Translations under genes and position numbers: made by a program
In this document: positions 1-21,200 of the stretch, piece by piece
How positions within the stretch are numbered: the first letter of the stretch is position 1
Layout: each line of letters opens with the position of its first letter
Origin: Pagrus major
Taxonomy: Eukaryota; Chordata; Actinopteri; Spariformes; Sparidae
Assembly: GCF_040436345.1 (NCBI RefSeq)
Contig: NC_133218.1
Location: 6,834,539 to 6,898,538, forward strand
Direction of reading: 5' to 3'
Length of the DNA stretch: 64,000 bases
Notes under the pieces: generated by a model
The model's input: only the letters and a program-made list of their open reading frames with translations
Databases searched by the model: none
What the model was told of the DNA's origin: nothing

Positions 1-449
1 CAGAGGTACCTGGTTCAGCTGGACAGCTCTGCGTGGATGGAGGGCAGACTCACAGACGTCTGCTCTGGCTTAGGGGTCAATGTTGATTTTGTTCCACTGC
101 TCAAGGACCCGACATCATCTCCGGTCAGACCACATCAGCAACAAACATCTGAGGGTTCACCGTCTCATCTCCAGGGCTGGACCGGACCTGCTCTGTTCCC
201 TGTGTCAGACCTGAAAGGATCAGAGGTAGACTTGTTCCTCCCAGGCCTCTGGGCGACGCTACACATCATCTGCATCAACACATTCATTCTCCACACGCTG
301 CAGATCCAGGGCTCAGGCAAACAGGTCCACCTGACTGAGTTCACCAGGACTCTGGCCTCTCAGCTGGCTGTGGACAGCAGCGTCACTGTGCCGGTTCTGC
401 CGCCGCTGAACAGCACTTCATACCAAGAGACGAGGTCTTCTAAGAGAAG
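1..449 (+). CDS. Unrecognised partial exon, possibly an upstream exon of the usp50-like gene
   Basis: An open frame runs from the left window edge (codon starting at base 1) to a good donor (AGAAG|gttagt) after base 449. If read through, it stops at 478-480. The roughly 150 residues include a hydrophobic stretch (PGLWATLHIICINTFILHTL, about residues 83-102) and a basic end (SSKRR). I do not recognise the family. The donor leaves two bases of a codon, and the next credible exon (2316) needs exactly two, so splicing gives an unbroken frame into the USP50-like protease; by chance this would fit one time in three. Human USP50 has no comparable long N-terminal region. Alternatively this is the end of an unrelated upstream gene, or chance coding. 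Confidence 0.4.
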
Positions 450-789
450 GTTAGTCTTGCAGTGTTTCAGTTTGAGCTAAATATAGTCTCACAGTATTGG
501 ACTTTTGAAGAAACAACAAATCAAACAGAAAACAGTCAAACAGAAGCAGAGGTAGAGTGATGACTTTCTATTTTTGGAAGCATTTCATCTCTAAAAATAT
601 TTATATCAAGGCTCCGATTCAGTTGTTTCCTTTGCAACTTCAGCTGAATTCAATTTAATATGACTGTTCAGGTTCATCTACAACAAACAATGAAATGTAG
701 ACTTATATTCTCTCAGTATAGTGCACATTTTGGATGATTTAATGAAAGACAGTTGTGCAAGAAGTATGTGTCATTAATCTCCGTTAAGT

Positions 790-965
790 GAGATTTCTGC
801 ACAGAGCCCAAAGGATACTAAAAGTCAACACCCAGCCCAGCCACAGTCTGTTCACCCTGCTGCCATCTGACAAAAGATACAGAAGTATCCGCTGCCGTAC
901 CACCAGCCTACAGAGCAGCTTCATGACCCAGGCTGTGAGACTCCTCAAGTCATCATCAAGTCCCC
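790..965 (+). mobile_element. Non-LTR retrotransposon (LINE) 3' coding remnant
   Basis: Translation gives a run like HSLFTLLPSDKRYRSIRCRT followed by QAVRLLKSS. This is the typical C-terminal end of fish LINE reverse-transcriptase ORFs (the LLPSGRRYRSIR type). Only this tail is present and no reverse-transcriptase core is visible. A related, more decayed fragment lies at about 16996-17108 inside usp8. Confidence 0.65.
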
Positions 966-1149
966 ATTGTCTAAAATAGATGTGAGAAAGGACTCAAACT
1001 ATTTTGTTTTTAAACCCTTGTTTAAAAAATGACATTACATTTACCTTGTAATACAGATTCTAATACTACAAGCACATATTGACATATACTGAAAATGAAA
1101 CATCATATATTAACAATACATTTTATGGATGGAGTCCACATATAGTGAG

Positions 1150-1235
1150 AAAATCCTTGGTGTGTTTGTCTCCTCCCGTCTTCACTATTGTAATTCACTG
1201 TTTACAACCCTGAGTCGTTCGGTGCCTCGGCTTTC
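1150..1235 (+). mobile_element. Short LINE reverse-transcriptase remnant
   Basis: The translated stretch VSSRLHYCNSLFTTL resembles the SRLDYCNSLL motif of L2/Rex-type LINE reverse transcriptases. The surrounding 111-codon open frame (1129-1464) has no other recognisable protein content. Fragment only. Confidence 0.5.
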
Positions 1236-2315
1236 TCTTCAGAGTTGGATGGTGTTTACGTCCCTGTCCTCGTCTCGTGGATCTGACATCCTCAATGCTA
1301 ACATCTCTCGGGGAGGCCACTCGGTGATTTGCCTCTCTGGAATGCACTACCACTGGGTTACGCCGGTCCTTGATTGGGATACAGCTTCCGTTTTCTGCTA
1401 TCCTTGTTTTTTAATGCTCTTTGTGTTTTTCCTACATATGCTAAAACACATGGATGTGATGTAAATACCCTCCCACGTGTTTACATTTTCATGCCACAGA
1501 CACCCAAAGGTCCTAATCATTGATCATGAGAGCAAACATTTTCTCTAAAATCATTATCTGAATGTTACAATGATTCAGCCTAATAACTATAAGCCTACTT
1601 CCTACGCATGCCTGTGAGAATAAGACACAACAGTCCTTTCTTGTAATTTTGTGATTTGACGTGGAAACCTTTCATAGAGCGGTGAGCTCAGTACTGGACA
1701 TGATTTTATAGTATTGCCTTCTCTTCCTTCCACTTCAAGATTTCGGCAGATGTAGAGATTTTGAGATTTTGACTCATGAGATGATGAATTTGATGTAACA
1801 TCTATTTATACAAGATAGATGTTTGATGTTTTGATGTATGGCTTTGCATTTTTGCATTTTTGTTGTTCTGTATGAATTTTTCCTACTTTTGCTGATTATC
1901 AGGTTGCTGGATGCTTTTAATGTTTGTTACTCAGGCTCTTGGGCTTATGATCCACACCTGCCATCATTGAGCTTGTTAGCTTGTTGGCCTAAAACAGTCT
2001 GACCTGATGATTTGAGTAAGCGTGCAGGCTTGACCTTCTTTTCATCCTATAGAGGAGAAAAGAAACCAGAAAATATTCACATTTAAGAAGCTGGAATCAA
2101 AAAAACTTGACTTATTTTTGTCTGAAAAATTACTCAAACCGATTAATAAATTATCAAAATAGTTTATTTATTTAAAAGTTGACAAAGTTAATAGTTTCAG
2201 CTTTAAACTGATCTATTGAGCTACTGAGCTTCACAAAACATATTTAAGGGTTTTAATATTGTGACTTTAAAGAATTTGAAATGGTTTCATTTCTGTTCTG
2301 TCTCTGGTCTTGCAG

Positions 2316-5300
2316 GACACACACTTCCAGCTGTCATCAGTTGAGGGAAAATGACAAGCAAACCTTCAGCTCTGCAGTGAGGCTGCACAGGTGGAACCGA
2401 CCCGGAGTGTGTGGTTTGGACAACACTGGCAACTCCTGCTACTTAAATGCTGTGTTACAGTGTCTGTGCTCCACTGTGCCCCTTGTCGAGCACCTCCTCA
2501 GTCAGGACACTCGCAAAGAGCTGGCAAGGTAACACCACCCACCCCCTCTGCTGCCACCCTCCTCTTTCTGCCTTACTTGAGTGTTGACAGCCATGTTTTC
2601 CTGGTGGTTTAACCTCTGCTCATGCAGGTCTAAGTGCCGTGTGGCTGAGGTGTTTGTGCGCCTGCTGGAGGAGATGTGGATGGGAAGTAGCTCCAGCTGT
2701 GCTCCTGTGGAGGCCCGGTCTGTGCTCTGCTCCATCCTCCCACAGTTCAACAACTATGCCCAGCAAGACGCCCAGGAACTGCTGCTTTATCTGCTCAACG
2801 CACTCCATGACGACCTCAGAAAGGTGCACCAATCACACCACATACCTCTCTGTGGCTGATCACTACACCTACAGGATGAGTAAATCTGTGTGTGTGTTTT
2901 TAAGGTTGCAAAGCGCCAGATGCGCTCCTCGATACGGCAGCCGAGAAAAGACCAGAATAGAAACTGCTCCACTGCAGCGGGGGAGTCCACCATCGTCTCA
3001 CATCTGTTTGAGGGCCAGCTGAGCTACATGACCGCCTGCATGCACTGTGACCAGCAGGCACACAGCACACAGACCTTCACCGTCCTGTCACTGCCCATTC
3101 CTGCAGACATCATCAAGTGCTCCATTCAGGTACCTCCTAACAGCTGGAAAACATCGTCCAGACTGTATGCGGGTCATTTTTTAGGTGTTGGTGGTCGTCT
3201 TGTCCTTATTATTCATGTTTTCTCACAGTTCTGTCTCTACATTGTGCAGGACTGCCTGTCACTGTTCTTCGAGCAGACGATCCTGACGGGAGGAGAGCAG
3301 ATGTTGTGTTCAGTGTGTCAGCTGAGGAGAGAAACCACAGTCCTCACCTGTTTAGACAAACCTCCAGAGATCCTCATGTTGCACCTGAAACGGTGGGTAG
3401 AAACTAACACTTATACGTAAGTTTAATTAATGAATGCACAAAATTTAAAACTATTCATCATTTACAATATAATCTCACCTAAAGGTCACATGATCTTCAC
3501 AAGCAGACAAACTTTGTCCAGTTGGTACAGAACTGAAGTTTTTTTCAGAGCAGTTTAAGGACTTTTAGTCTATTTTGGCAAGACCAGACACTACAAGTGG
3601 ACAAGGTCAAAGTTTAAATTAATGGATATCGTCATGAAACTTCCTCAGATGATTACTTACATCAAAAAAATAAATTTTATGTTAACATATGCAAATGATG
3701 CATTATTATCTGAAAAATTCACTGATTATCCAACCCAAACGACAGAGTAAATGTTAGCCAAGTACGTTTCAGCAAAACCACTTTTCACTTTATATTTGTC
3801 TAAGTTGAATTTTATCCTTTGTCACAAAGTTGTGTTTATGCTCTGGTTGGCTTTATGTACAAAAAACACTTGGTTTTGGTTGGAAACCATCATGGTTTGG
3901 CTTAAAATACCCGAAAAATAGCCGGTTTTGTTGCCACAAGAACAGCTGGAAATGTCCCCAGGTGTCCTTAAAAATATCCAGTGGTGTGACTCGAGCTGCG
4001 GTCAGCCGTTTAGCAGCCTTGCTGGCTGTAGTAACACCACCACCATCCCCTCCACCTCCTGATGTGAAAGGTGGCTAATAAGCATATAATGTGAGCCTGA
4101 TATATGTTTGATACAGATGTCAACCTTGGACGTATGTGTGGTTTGCAGAAATGTGAACATTATCTCCTTGAGACTGAACTGAATTAGCTTCATTTGCAGC
4201 ACAGAAATCTGAACGTTGTGTAGAGGCAGGTTCAAATTTCTTGTTAATTTTGTCGACATATTAGAGGCAAACATTTTTACAAAGGGATTTTTTTCTTTTT
4301 ATGAATCTATAAATAAGAAAATACCGTCAATAGCCATTAAAAATAATAATTTGTCATGTTTTTAGGAATAAAATGTTCTATAAATCCGGCCATGAATGAC
4401 ATATGAACAAACCCCTCTGTAAAAACCTTTAGAATACAGATAGGAATAACACTGGAAACGTTGGTGTATGCAAGTACTGCTGAAGTGGAGATTTCTGGCT
4501 CAGAGTCTGAGAAAAAACTCATTTTGAGAAAGATACTGTAGTGTAAAGTTCAATACATTTTTATTTTAAAATGGTGGATAGGGTAAAAGTAGGCTATAAC
4601 TAATAGATGTCACCATGAAACTTCCCAAGCTGAGTACTTTAATTAAAGACAATATTTTTTTGTATTACAAGTTTTCTGACATTTTATGTTTAAATATGCA
4701 AATGGAGCCGTCTAATTTATTGTGCACTAATTTGTAGAAATGTCCAGAACGGAAATCTGAACTAAAATAAACGATTTTTGGACATTTTCTTTTCACTAGT
4801 CTGAAACTAAGAGCCTCGAGAGTGTCTATATTTTGTGTTAATTCAAGAATAGTCATGCGAGTTATGTATTCTGTTGTGAAGTGCTACTTTGTCTAAATAA
4901 CCTGTGATATCCTGGAGGGCTCATGTTGTCAGTATTATTAATGATATCTTCTTAAATCAATGTCATCTATTTCTCCTCTGCAGGTTTGGCTGTAAGGGGA
5001 AGAACCAGGTGAAACTGAGGACTAATGTTTCGTTCTCCATGAAGCTCAATCTCTCCCCATTTCTATCCAGCTCGGTACAGAACACCTCATATTCTTCATA
5101 CTGCCTGTTCGCTGTTGTGGTGAGTAAACACAACCACATATATATTAAATTAATTTTAAACTACAACAAACAGTGAATTGTATCAGCCTTTAATGGCAGA
5201 TTACTTATAGAAACCCTGTGTAGGATTTAGGAGGATCTATTGGCAGAAATGTAATTTAAGGATCAAGATTTGTGTCTTTGTTACCGTAGATCGAGCCTTT

Positions 5301-5556
5301 ATATCTAAACTTTTCAGTCCCACGTTTTATGGAATCGGGGTTTTAACTGATCTCTTTCCTTCTCTAGAACCACACAGGTAATCTGAACATGGGTCACTAC
5401 ACGGCTCTCTGCCATAACGCCCTGACCCGGACGTGGCACTGTTTTGACGACTCAGCAGTCAGAGAGGTACAGGACAGCCTTGTGCAATCTCCAAACACCT
5501 ACATGCTGCTCTACAGCCGCAAGCCATTTCAAAAGCCAAAGATCAACGGACTCTGA
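2316..5556 (+). CDS. usp50: USP50-like ubiquitin carboxyl-terminal hydrolase (C19 peptidase)
   Basis: This is a papain-fold ubiquitin-specific protease of the C19 family, most like USP50, the small relative of USP8. Exons: 2316-2528, 2628-2823, 2905-3129, 3250-3392, 4984-5119 and 5368-5556, all GT-AG and phase-consistent, with stop TGA at 5554-5556. Visible motifs in order are the Cys box ([12 protein letters not shown], exon 1), the QQDAQELL block (exon 2), two zinc-ribbon CxxC pairs (CMHC and CSVC), LHLKRF, the His box (GHYTALCHN) and the Asp box (WHCFDDS). The triad Cys-His-Asp is therefore intact, so the protein could be an active deubiquitinase, although mammalian USP50 is often described as inactive. 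The first exon enters in phase 2, so at least one upstream coding exon exists (perhaps 1-449). usp8, the closest paralogue, lies convergently 2.2 kb away, as expected for an old local duplication. Candidate AATAAA signals lie near 5791 and 5840. Confidence 0.87.
3430..4860. repeat. Unclassified dispersed repeat in usp50 intron
   Basis: Most of the 1.6-kb intron is repeat. The stretch 4370-4790, read on the minus strand, matches 49210-49500 on the plus strand: both carry a frame beginning MSF-SDS-EISTSA, flanked by TTTAGTTCAGATTTC. The block 'caccatgaaacttcc' with its flanks occurs at about 3650 and about 4612 here and, inverted, near 50250. No protein-coding core is recognised. Confidence 0.5.
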
Positions 5557-7798
5557 GCTCTCCAGCCGGCAGGCAAGCAGGAGTTCAACTTCCTTTTTAT
5601 CTTTTTGATTTGATCTATTTTAACGGTGAGTCCGACAATGTTAAATCACTGGAGTAATCTTTTAAAGTGTAACATCTTGTTTTTTAGCTGTCGTCTCTGT
5701 AGCTTTACTCCAAATAAGTTTAAAGATACAGCATTGACTTGTGCATCATTATTAAAGCCAACAACACACCACCATGTTGTCTTTGTAGCCAATAAACAGC
5801 ATACAACTAACGTTTATTTTTATAATGAGTCTTATTTTCCCAATAAACCGATGAGTCTATAACTGTCAAAATATGTGAAAAATGCTCATCGCAAACATCC
5901 AAAAGTCACATCTTGACATTGCTAGTTTTGTCAAACCAACAGTCCAAAACCTAAAAACTCTTCATTTACTGTCATAAAAGACAAAGAAAAACAACAAATC
6001 CTCACATTTAAGAAGCTGGAACCAGCAAATGTTTGACATTTTTGCTTGAAAATATAACAATAAATTATCTTAATAGTTAACTTTTATTTTTTTCTTCCAT
6101 TTTTCGTAATTTTGATTACCAAGAGAGGTTTCATTCGGCCTGTACATACATGTTTTTGTGGATCCACTACAGCTGCAACGATTAATCAATCGGTTGTCAA
6201 CTATAAAATTAATCGTCAACTACTTTAATGATTGATTAATCAGTTTGAGTGATTTTTTTTTGAAGGAAATCGCTCTTAAAAAAGGGATGTTTTCTGGTTT
6301 CTTTCCTCCTCTTTGACAGACTAATCAAGAAAATAATTGACAAATGAATCAACAATGAAAATAATCATTTTTACAGTCCTGTAGCCGATTCGTCCTGAAA
6401 CATTCAGACAGAAACACATTAATTTGAAGCAGTTTTAATAAATAGTCATATGAGTTGTTTGAGGTTAATATAATCGTTATATCTGAAACAAATCTTTTTT
6501 TAGAGCATTAAGAAATAAAATCAACATGTACAAGTATAAAGAAAACAGATTATGATCTCATGCCAGGCCATAAAACTGTACTCAAGAAGTAGAGAGTCAC
6601 ATCCTGCCACCTCACATCTCCATGGTCCATTAGAAAAAAAACATTACCAGTATACTTTGTGCTTGCTCTCGTCAGTCCATGGGTCAGTCAGCAGAGTCAG
6701 GCAGCAAATGTCGACACTAACGCACTCGTGTAAGTGATTAAGGTCAATTTCTAGTCTTCATATTCTCCCGGGTCAGTACTGAACACAGAAATCAAATTAA
6801 TCAGATCACAGTTCCTTCAAAAACAGCCGAGAAGGAAGTTCTCCCAGTAATTTTTCCTCTAAATAGTTTTTGGGTTTGAGTATAAGAATGTAAAGAGTTA
6901 AGTATGTTGAACAGAGTAAATTCTCTTTATAGAAGCAGGTTCTGTCATCGACTGAACCGAGCACGACGGACAAGATCTCAGCATCCGGCTCGTTTTAAAG
7001 CTTTCTGAGTCGAGTGTTAACGTCTGCTGTTCAACATGTCTTCTACAGAAACAACTTAAACTGATTGCATATTGTGTAAGTGCAAGAACGTGGCTAATAT
7101 GAACAAGCGACAATCTCAATTCTTTCTTTAGAAAGAATGCAAAATTCAACACTCGCAGTCTCTTCCATTCATTGTGAGATCATGTTAAATATTAGCAGGC
7201 TATAGAGTTAAACCCCTAGAACTCGTGGATGATTATGATGATGCTATGATGGCTGCTACTTTCAAGAAAAAAGAATAATTTGGTCACTTAACAGATAAAC
7301 ACCTTGCCCTCGAGTATTTACATGTTTCAATGTGCAACATCAGCATTGGTAAGTATGTACATGGCGTCTAACTGTTAACCCTGGTGTTCACACAGTACGA
7401 GAAAGCTGTTCTGCGATACGGCAACAGAAAAGACAGTGAAGAGCGTCTGAGCCGGCTGTCAGCCCTACAACACGACCATCAAGGTATAGAAATCAGAGTA
7501 GAAGTAAATCATAGTCTCTAGATTAATCAGTAATACGAACAGACGGCATGTTTTAGGTATAGTGTCCTCTAGTAGCTGAAGCATCGCACAGTGTGCCTGC
7601 GCCTTCCTCTGACCCGCGACAGACGGGCTCTCACAGCCACTCGCTCAAGAACGTCCTCGCGTGCAAAACACGACTAGTTAACCCGCGACTACGAGCGCCA
7701 GGTCCTCAGAGCTGTGATTTTAAAAAGGAAAAAAAAACCTCTAGGCTTGAGCGTCGCTGCCCCGGTGGAGTGTTCTCTCATGGTGTCCCACAGCTCCA
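5557..7798. other. Convergent 3' region between usp50 and usp8
   Basis: The usp50 3' UTR (AATAAA near 5791 and 5840) and the presumed long usp8 3' UTR converge here. A dispersed 'ctgcaacgattaatc' repeat occupies about 6170-6370. Short open frames (6552-6737, 6898-7152, 7593-7814) show no recognisable protein. Nothing else is supported. Confidence 0.5.
6170..6370. repeat. Dispersed 'gctgcaacgattaatc' repeat
   Basis: An AT-rich interspersed repeat with the same core as 62510-62690 and 62755-63055 (ctgcaactaa...tggtctataaaatgtca). It is a common kind of fish genomic repeat. No target duplication was identified. Confidence 0.5.
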
Positions 7799-19005
<11,207 letters not shown>

Positions 19006-20330
19006 CTTGGCGGGTGTGTTCAGTCAGAGGTCACAGACAGACAACCAGTCAGTGCTGCACACCAGCTCTGAACATCTCTGGAACAATGTTAGTGAGAGAA
19101 AAATAAAGTGAAACACGCTGCTTCTAAAACATTCAACAATCCCTGCGTCAAATCACATCTATTATTGAACAGATCTGAGAGGAGCTGGAAATATTGATAC
19201 CTTTGAATGTAAACTAAAAACCTATCCTTCAGTCTGGCTTTTATGTAGAGTCTTATAATTTCTATGCTTTTAATTGATAGTTTTTAATCATAGCCCTATA
19301 TTCTTTTTATATACATTTTGACTGTTGTTATTATTATATCATATTATATTTCATCTTTTATTCTTTATCTTAACTATTAATTTTTTTTGCAATTGCTGTG
19401 CATTAGTCTCTAAACCCGTTTTTAAACCATGTACTTTCAATCACTTTCAAGCAATTTGAAATGCATGTTGACTTGTTTGAAAGGTGCTGTATAAATAAAG
19501 TTTGACTGATTGAATGACGTTAGCTAACATTAAAGAAGTTCCTGCTTGCTTCTGAAATAATTACAAACGCCTCAGTGAATTAGAAAGTAAACGAATTGAG
19601 TTTTCACTTCCTGTTAGCTGTCATGTAGCATTTAAAAATGGCGAGAATTAGGATACATTAAACTGAAAACATGACTTGTTGTTTATTAACTTAAATCTAA
19701 GATAGTTAGTTGGCTATAGCAGAATGTTGCTCACTGTTAGCGCATTAGCCAACATTAGTTAGCTTGTAGTAGTTAGCTGGCGCAGGACATGTCAACACTG
19801 ACGACAACAACATGGAATACTTTACTAGCAAACGTTAGCCGCTAGCATCTACCTTGACAGGATCCCTTCTGGCCAGCTAAAGGACATTTTGTTCAACATA
19901 GAGTATAAACCAACCACCGGTTTAATATAAACACCATGTAGCTAATCCAATGTTAACTTAGCTTTGTTACCTTCGGAGTTAGCTAGCTAGTTAGCAAGCT
20001 AGGCTGTGAGCTCACGCAGTTATGTTGAGCGTTTGGTTAGCTACCGTGAGCTGTTTAACTACAGCACTAGGTAGTCACGGCTATAATCACATTCAGCAGT
20101 AAATAGATACCTTCTTGTAATAATTTCGACTCAAACAAAGTGGCCGATTGTTTGATAGGATAACGTAAATGTAAACAAATACCTCTTTATGATCCGTTGC
20201 TTACACTTTAGCTACTTTTTTGACAGCTGATTCCTGATTCCCTGTTCCTCCTCCTCCTCCTCCGCCTCTTCTTCGTTCAGGTTTTGTAGCAGCTGACATC
20301 CTAATTGTCGCAGTACTGCCCCCTTCTGGA
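19006..20330 (-). promoter_or_regulatory. usp8: usp8 5' UTR and promoter region (position approximate)
   Basis: Upstream of the usp8 start there is about 100 bp of probable 5' UTR, a LINE-type tail (19120-19515), then 'gttagctagc'-rich sequence. Several AAG|gta donor-like sites read on the minus strand (for example AAG|gtatct near 20108) could end a non-coding first exon. A pyrimidine/purine-rich tract (ctcctcctcctcctccgcc) lies near 20245. I cannot place the transcription start. Confidence 0.35.
19120..19515 (+). mobile_element. L2-like LINE 3' tail
   Basis: The segment ends in 'gaaaggtgctgtataaataaagtttgactgattgaatg', the characteristic 3' end of fish L2/CR1-group LINEs with a short tandem tail. 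It is preceded by the typical 'aaaacctatccttcagtctggctttt' end of the ORF. Truncated, with no open frame. Confidence 0.65.
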
Positions 20331-20837
20331 GGTAGTTTTCTGCTTCACTGACTTCTTCTCAGTCCTGTCTCCTGCCTTTTTATTTACTTATCTTGTTTGC
20401 ATTGTCCATAAACCTTTAGGAATTCCTATTGTTAGTAATGTCATTCCTTGCACTGTACTCTTGCATTACTTGTAGGCTACCACAACCCTGTTTAAAGTCT
20501 GCAGTGTCAATCTGACACTGGTATGTTGTCCAGATGTTGTCTGTATATAATATGTTATGCTTGCTTTGTTTTACAGTATGTCTATATTTGTATCTTCCTG
20601 TGAAATTGTTCTCTGCACCACAAGAACCTGACCAACACTGAACTGTTGAAGCAGATACAGGATAAAGAACAAGGGATAAGCTGAAGTATAACGTGACGCT
20701 CTAACTTCCTGTTTCTTTGCCTTCTTCTACACCCACACTTCTCCTACGTCAACAATCCGTGTCCCTGGTCCACTTGTGCAGTCGGCACAAGACACATGTT
20801 TAATTAATTCATATTAAAATGTACTTTATCTCTGACT

Positions 20838-21200
20838 GGGCAGAGGAAAAGTGTGATGGCTTTAATCAAAAAGGACACAAATGTGTGATAAATGTTTTTC
20901 ACACAAAGACTAAAGAATGTGTATTATTAGAATAAATGTCACATGTGACTATATTTTGATATGACATGACAATAAATGTGTAATTTGACATCCTTACCTT
21001 TTTACTGTCTTTTGGAGAGCCTCGACCAGCATCTTTCTGTTATTTCCTCCCTCCTTTTCTTCTCCTCTTGTCTCTCCTCCATACCTGTTTAAAACTTAAA
21101 GATTAGCAAAGATTAGCTTATTTATTCTGAAATGATGTGTGTAGAATATAAAATAATTCAACTCCAACCTGAGTTTTGGGCGTTCAGACTGAGCTAGTGA
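20838..21200 (-). pseudogene. Decayed duplicate of a usp8 exon pair and its introns
   Basis: This segment repeats, in direct orientation, about 17330-17770 of usp8. It contains the intron (gtgtgatggctttt...gataaatgtttt), the exon at 17514-17646 and the edge of the next exon (acctgagttt-ggcgttcaga). Against the original the exon copy lacks about 12 bp (tttgcttttgg region), 2 bp (tttctctgtgattt) and about 30 bp (the KKLEEKE-coding part), and the 2-bp loss should break the frame. It lies 1.8 kb 5' of the usp8 start codon, where it cannot serve the normal transcript. Confidence 0.85.

Larger units (their letters stand above)
450..2315 (+). other. Intron or intergenic stretch with LINE remnants
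   Basis: No gene is seen here. It holds two non-LTR retrotransposon remnants (about 790-965 and 1150-1235), then AT-rich sequence. The 3' end is a pyrimidine-rich tract ending in the acceptor TCTTGCAG just before 2316. Confidence 0.5.

Noticed and set aside
1129-1464. 111-codon frame, at first a small gene candidate
   Set aside because: Its first part is a LINE reverse-transcriptase remnant; the rest has no identity.
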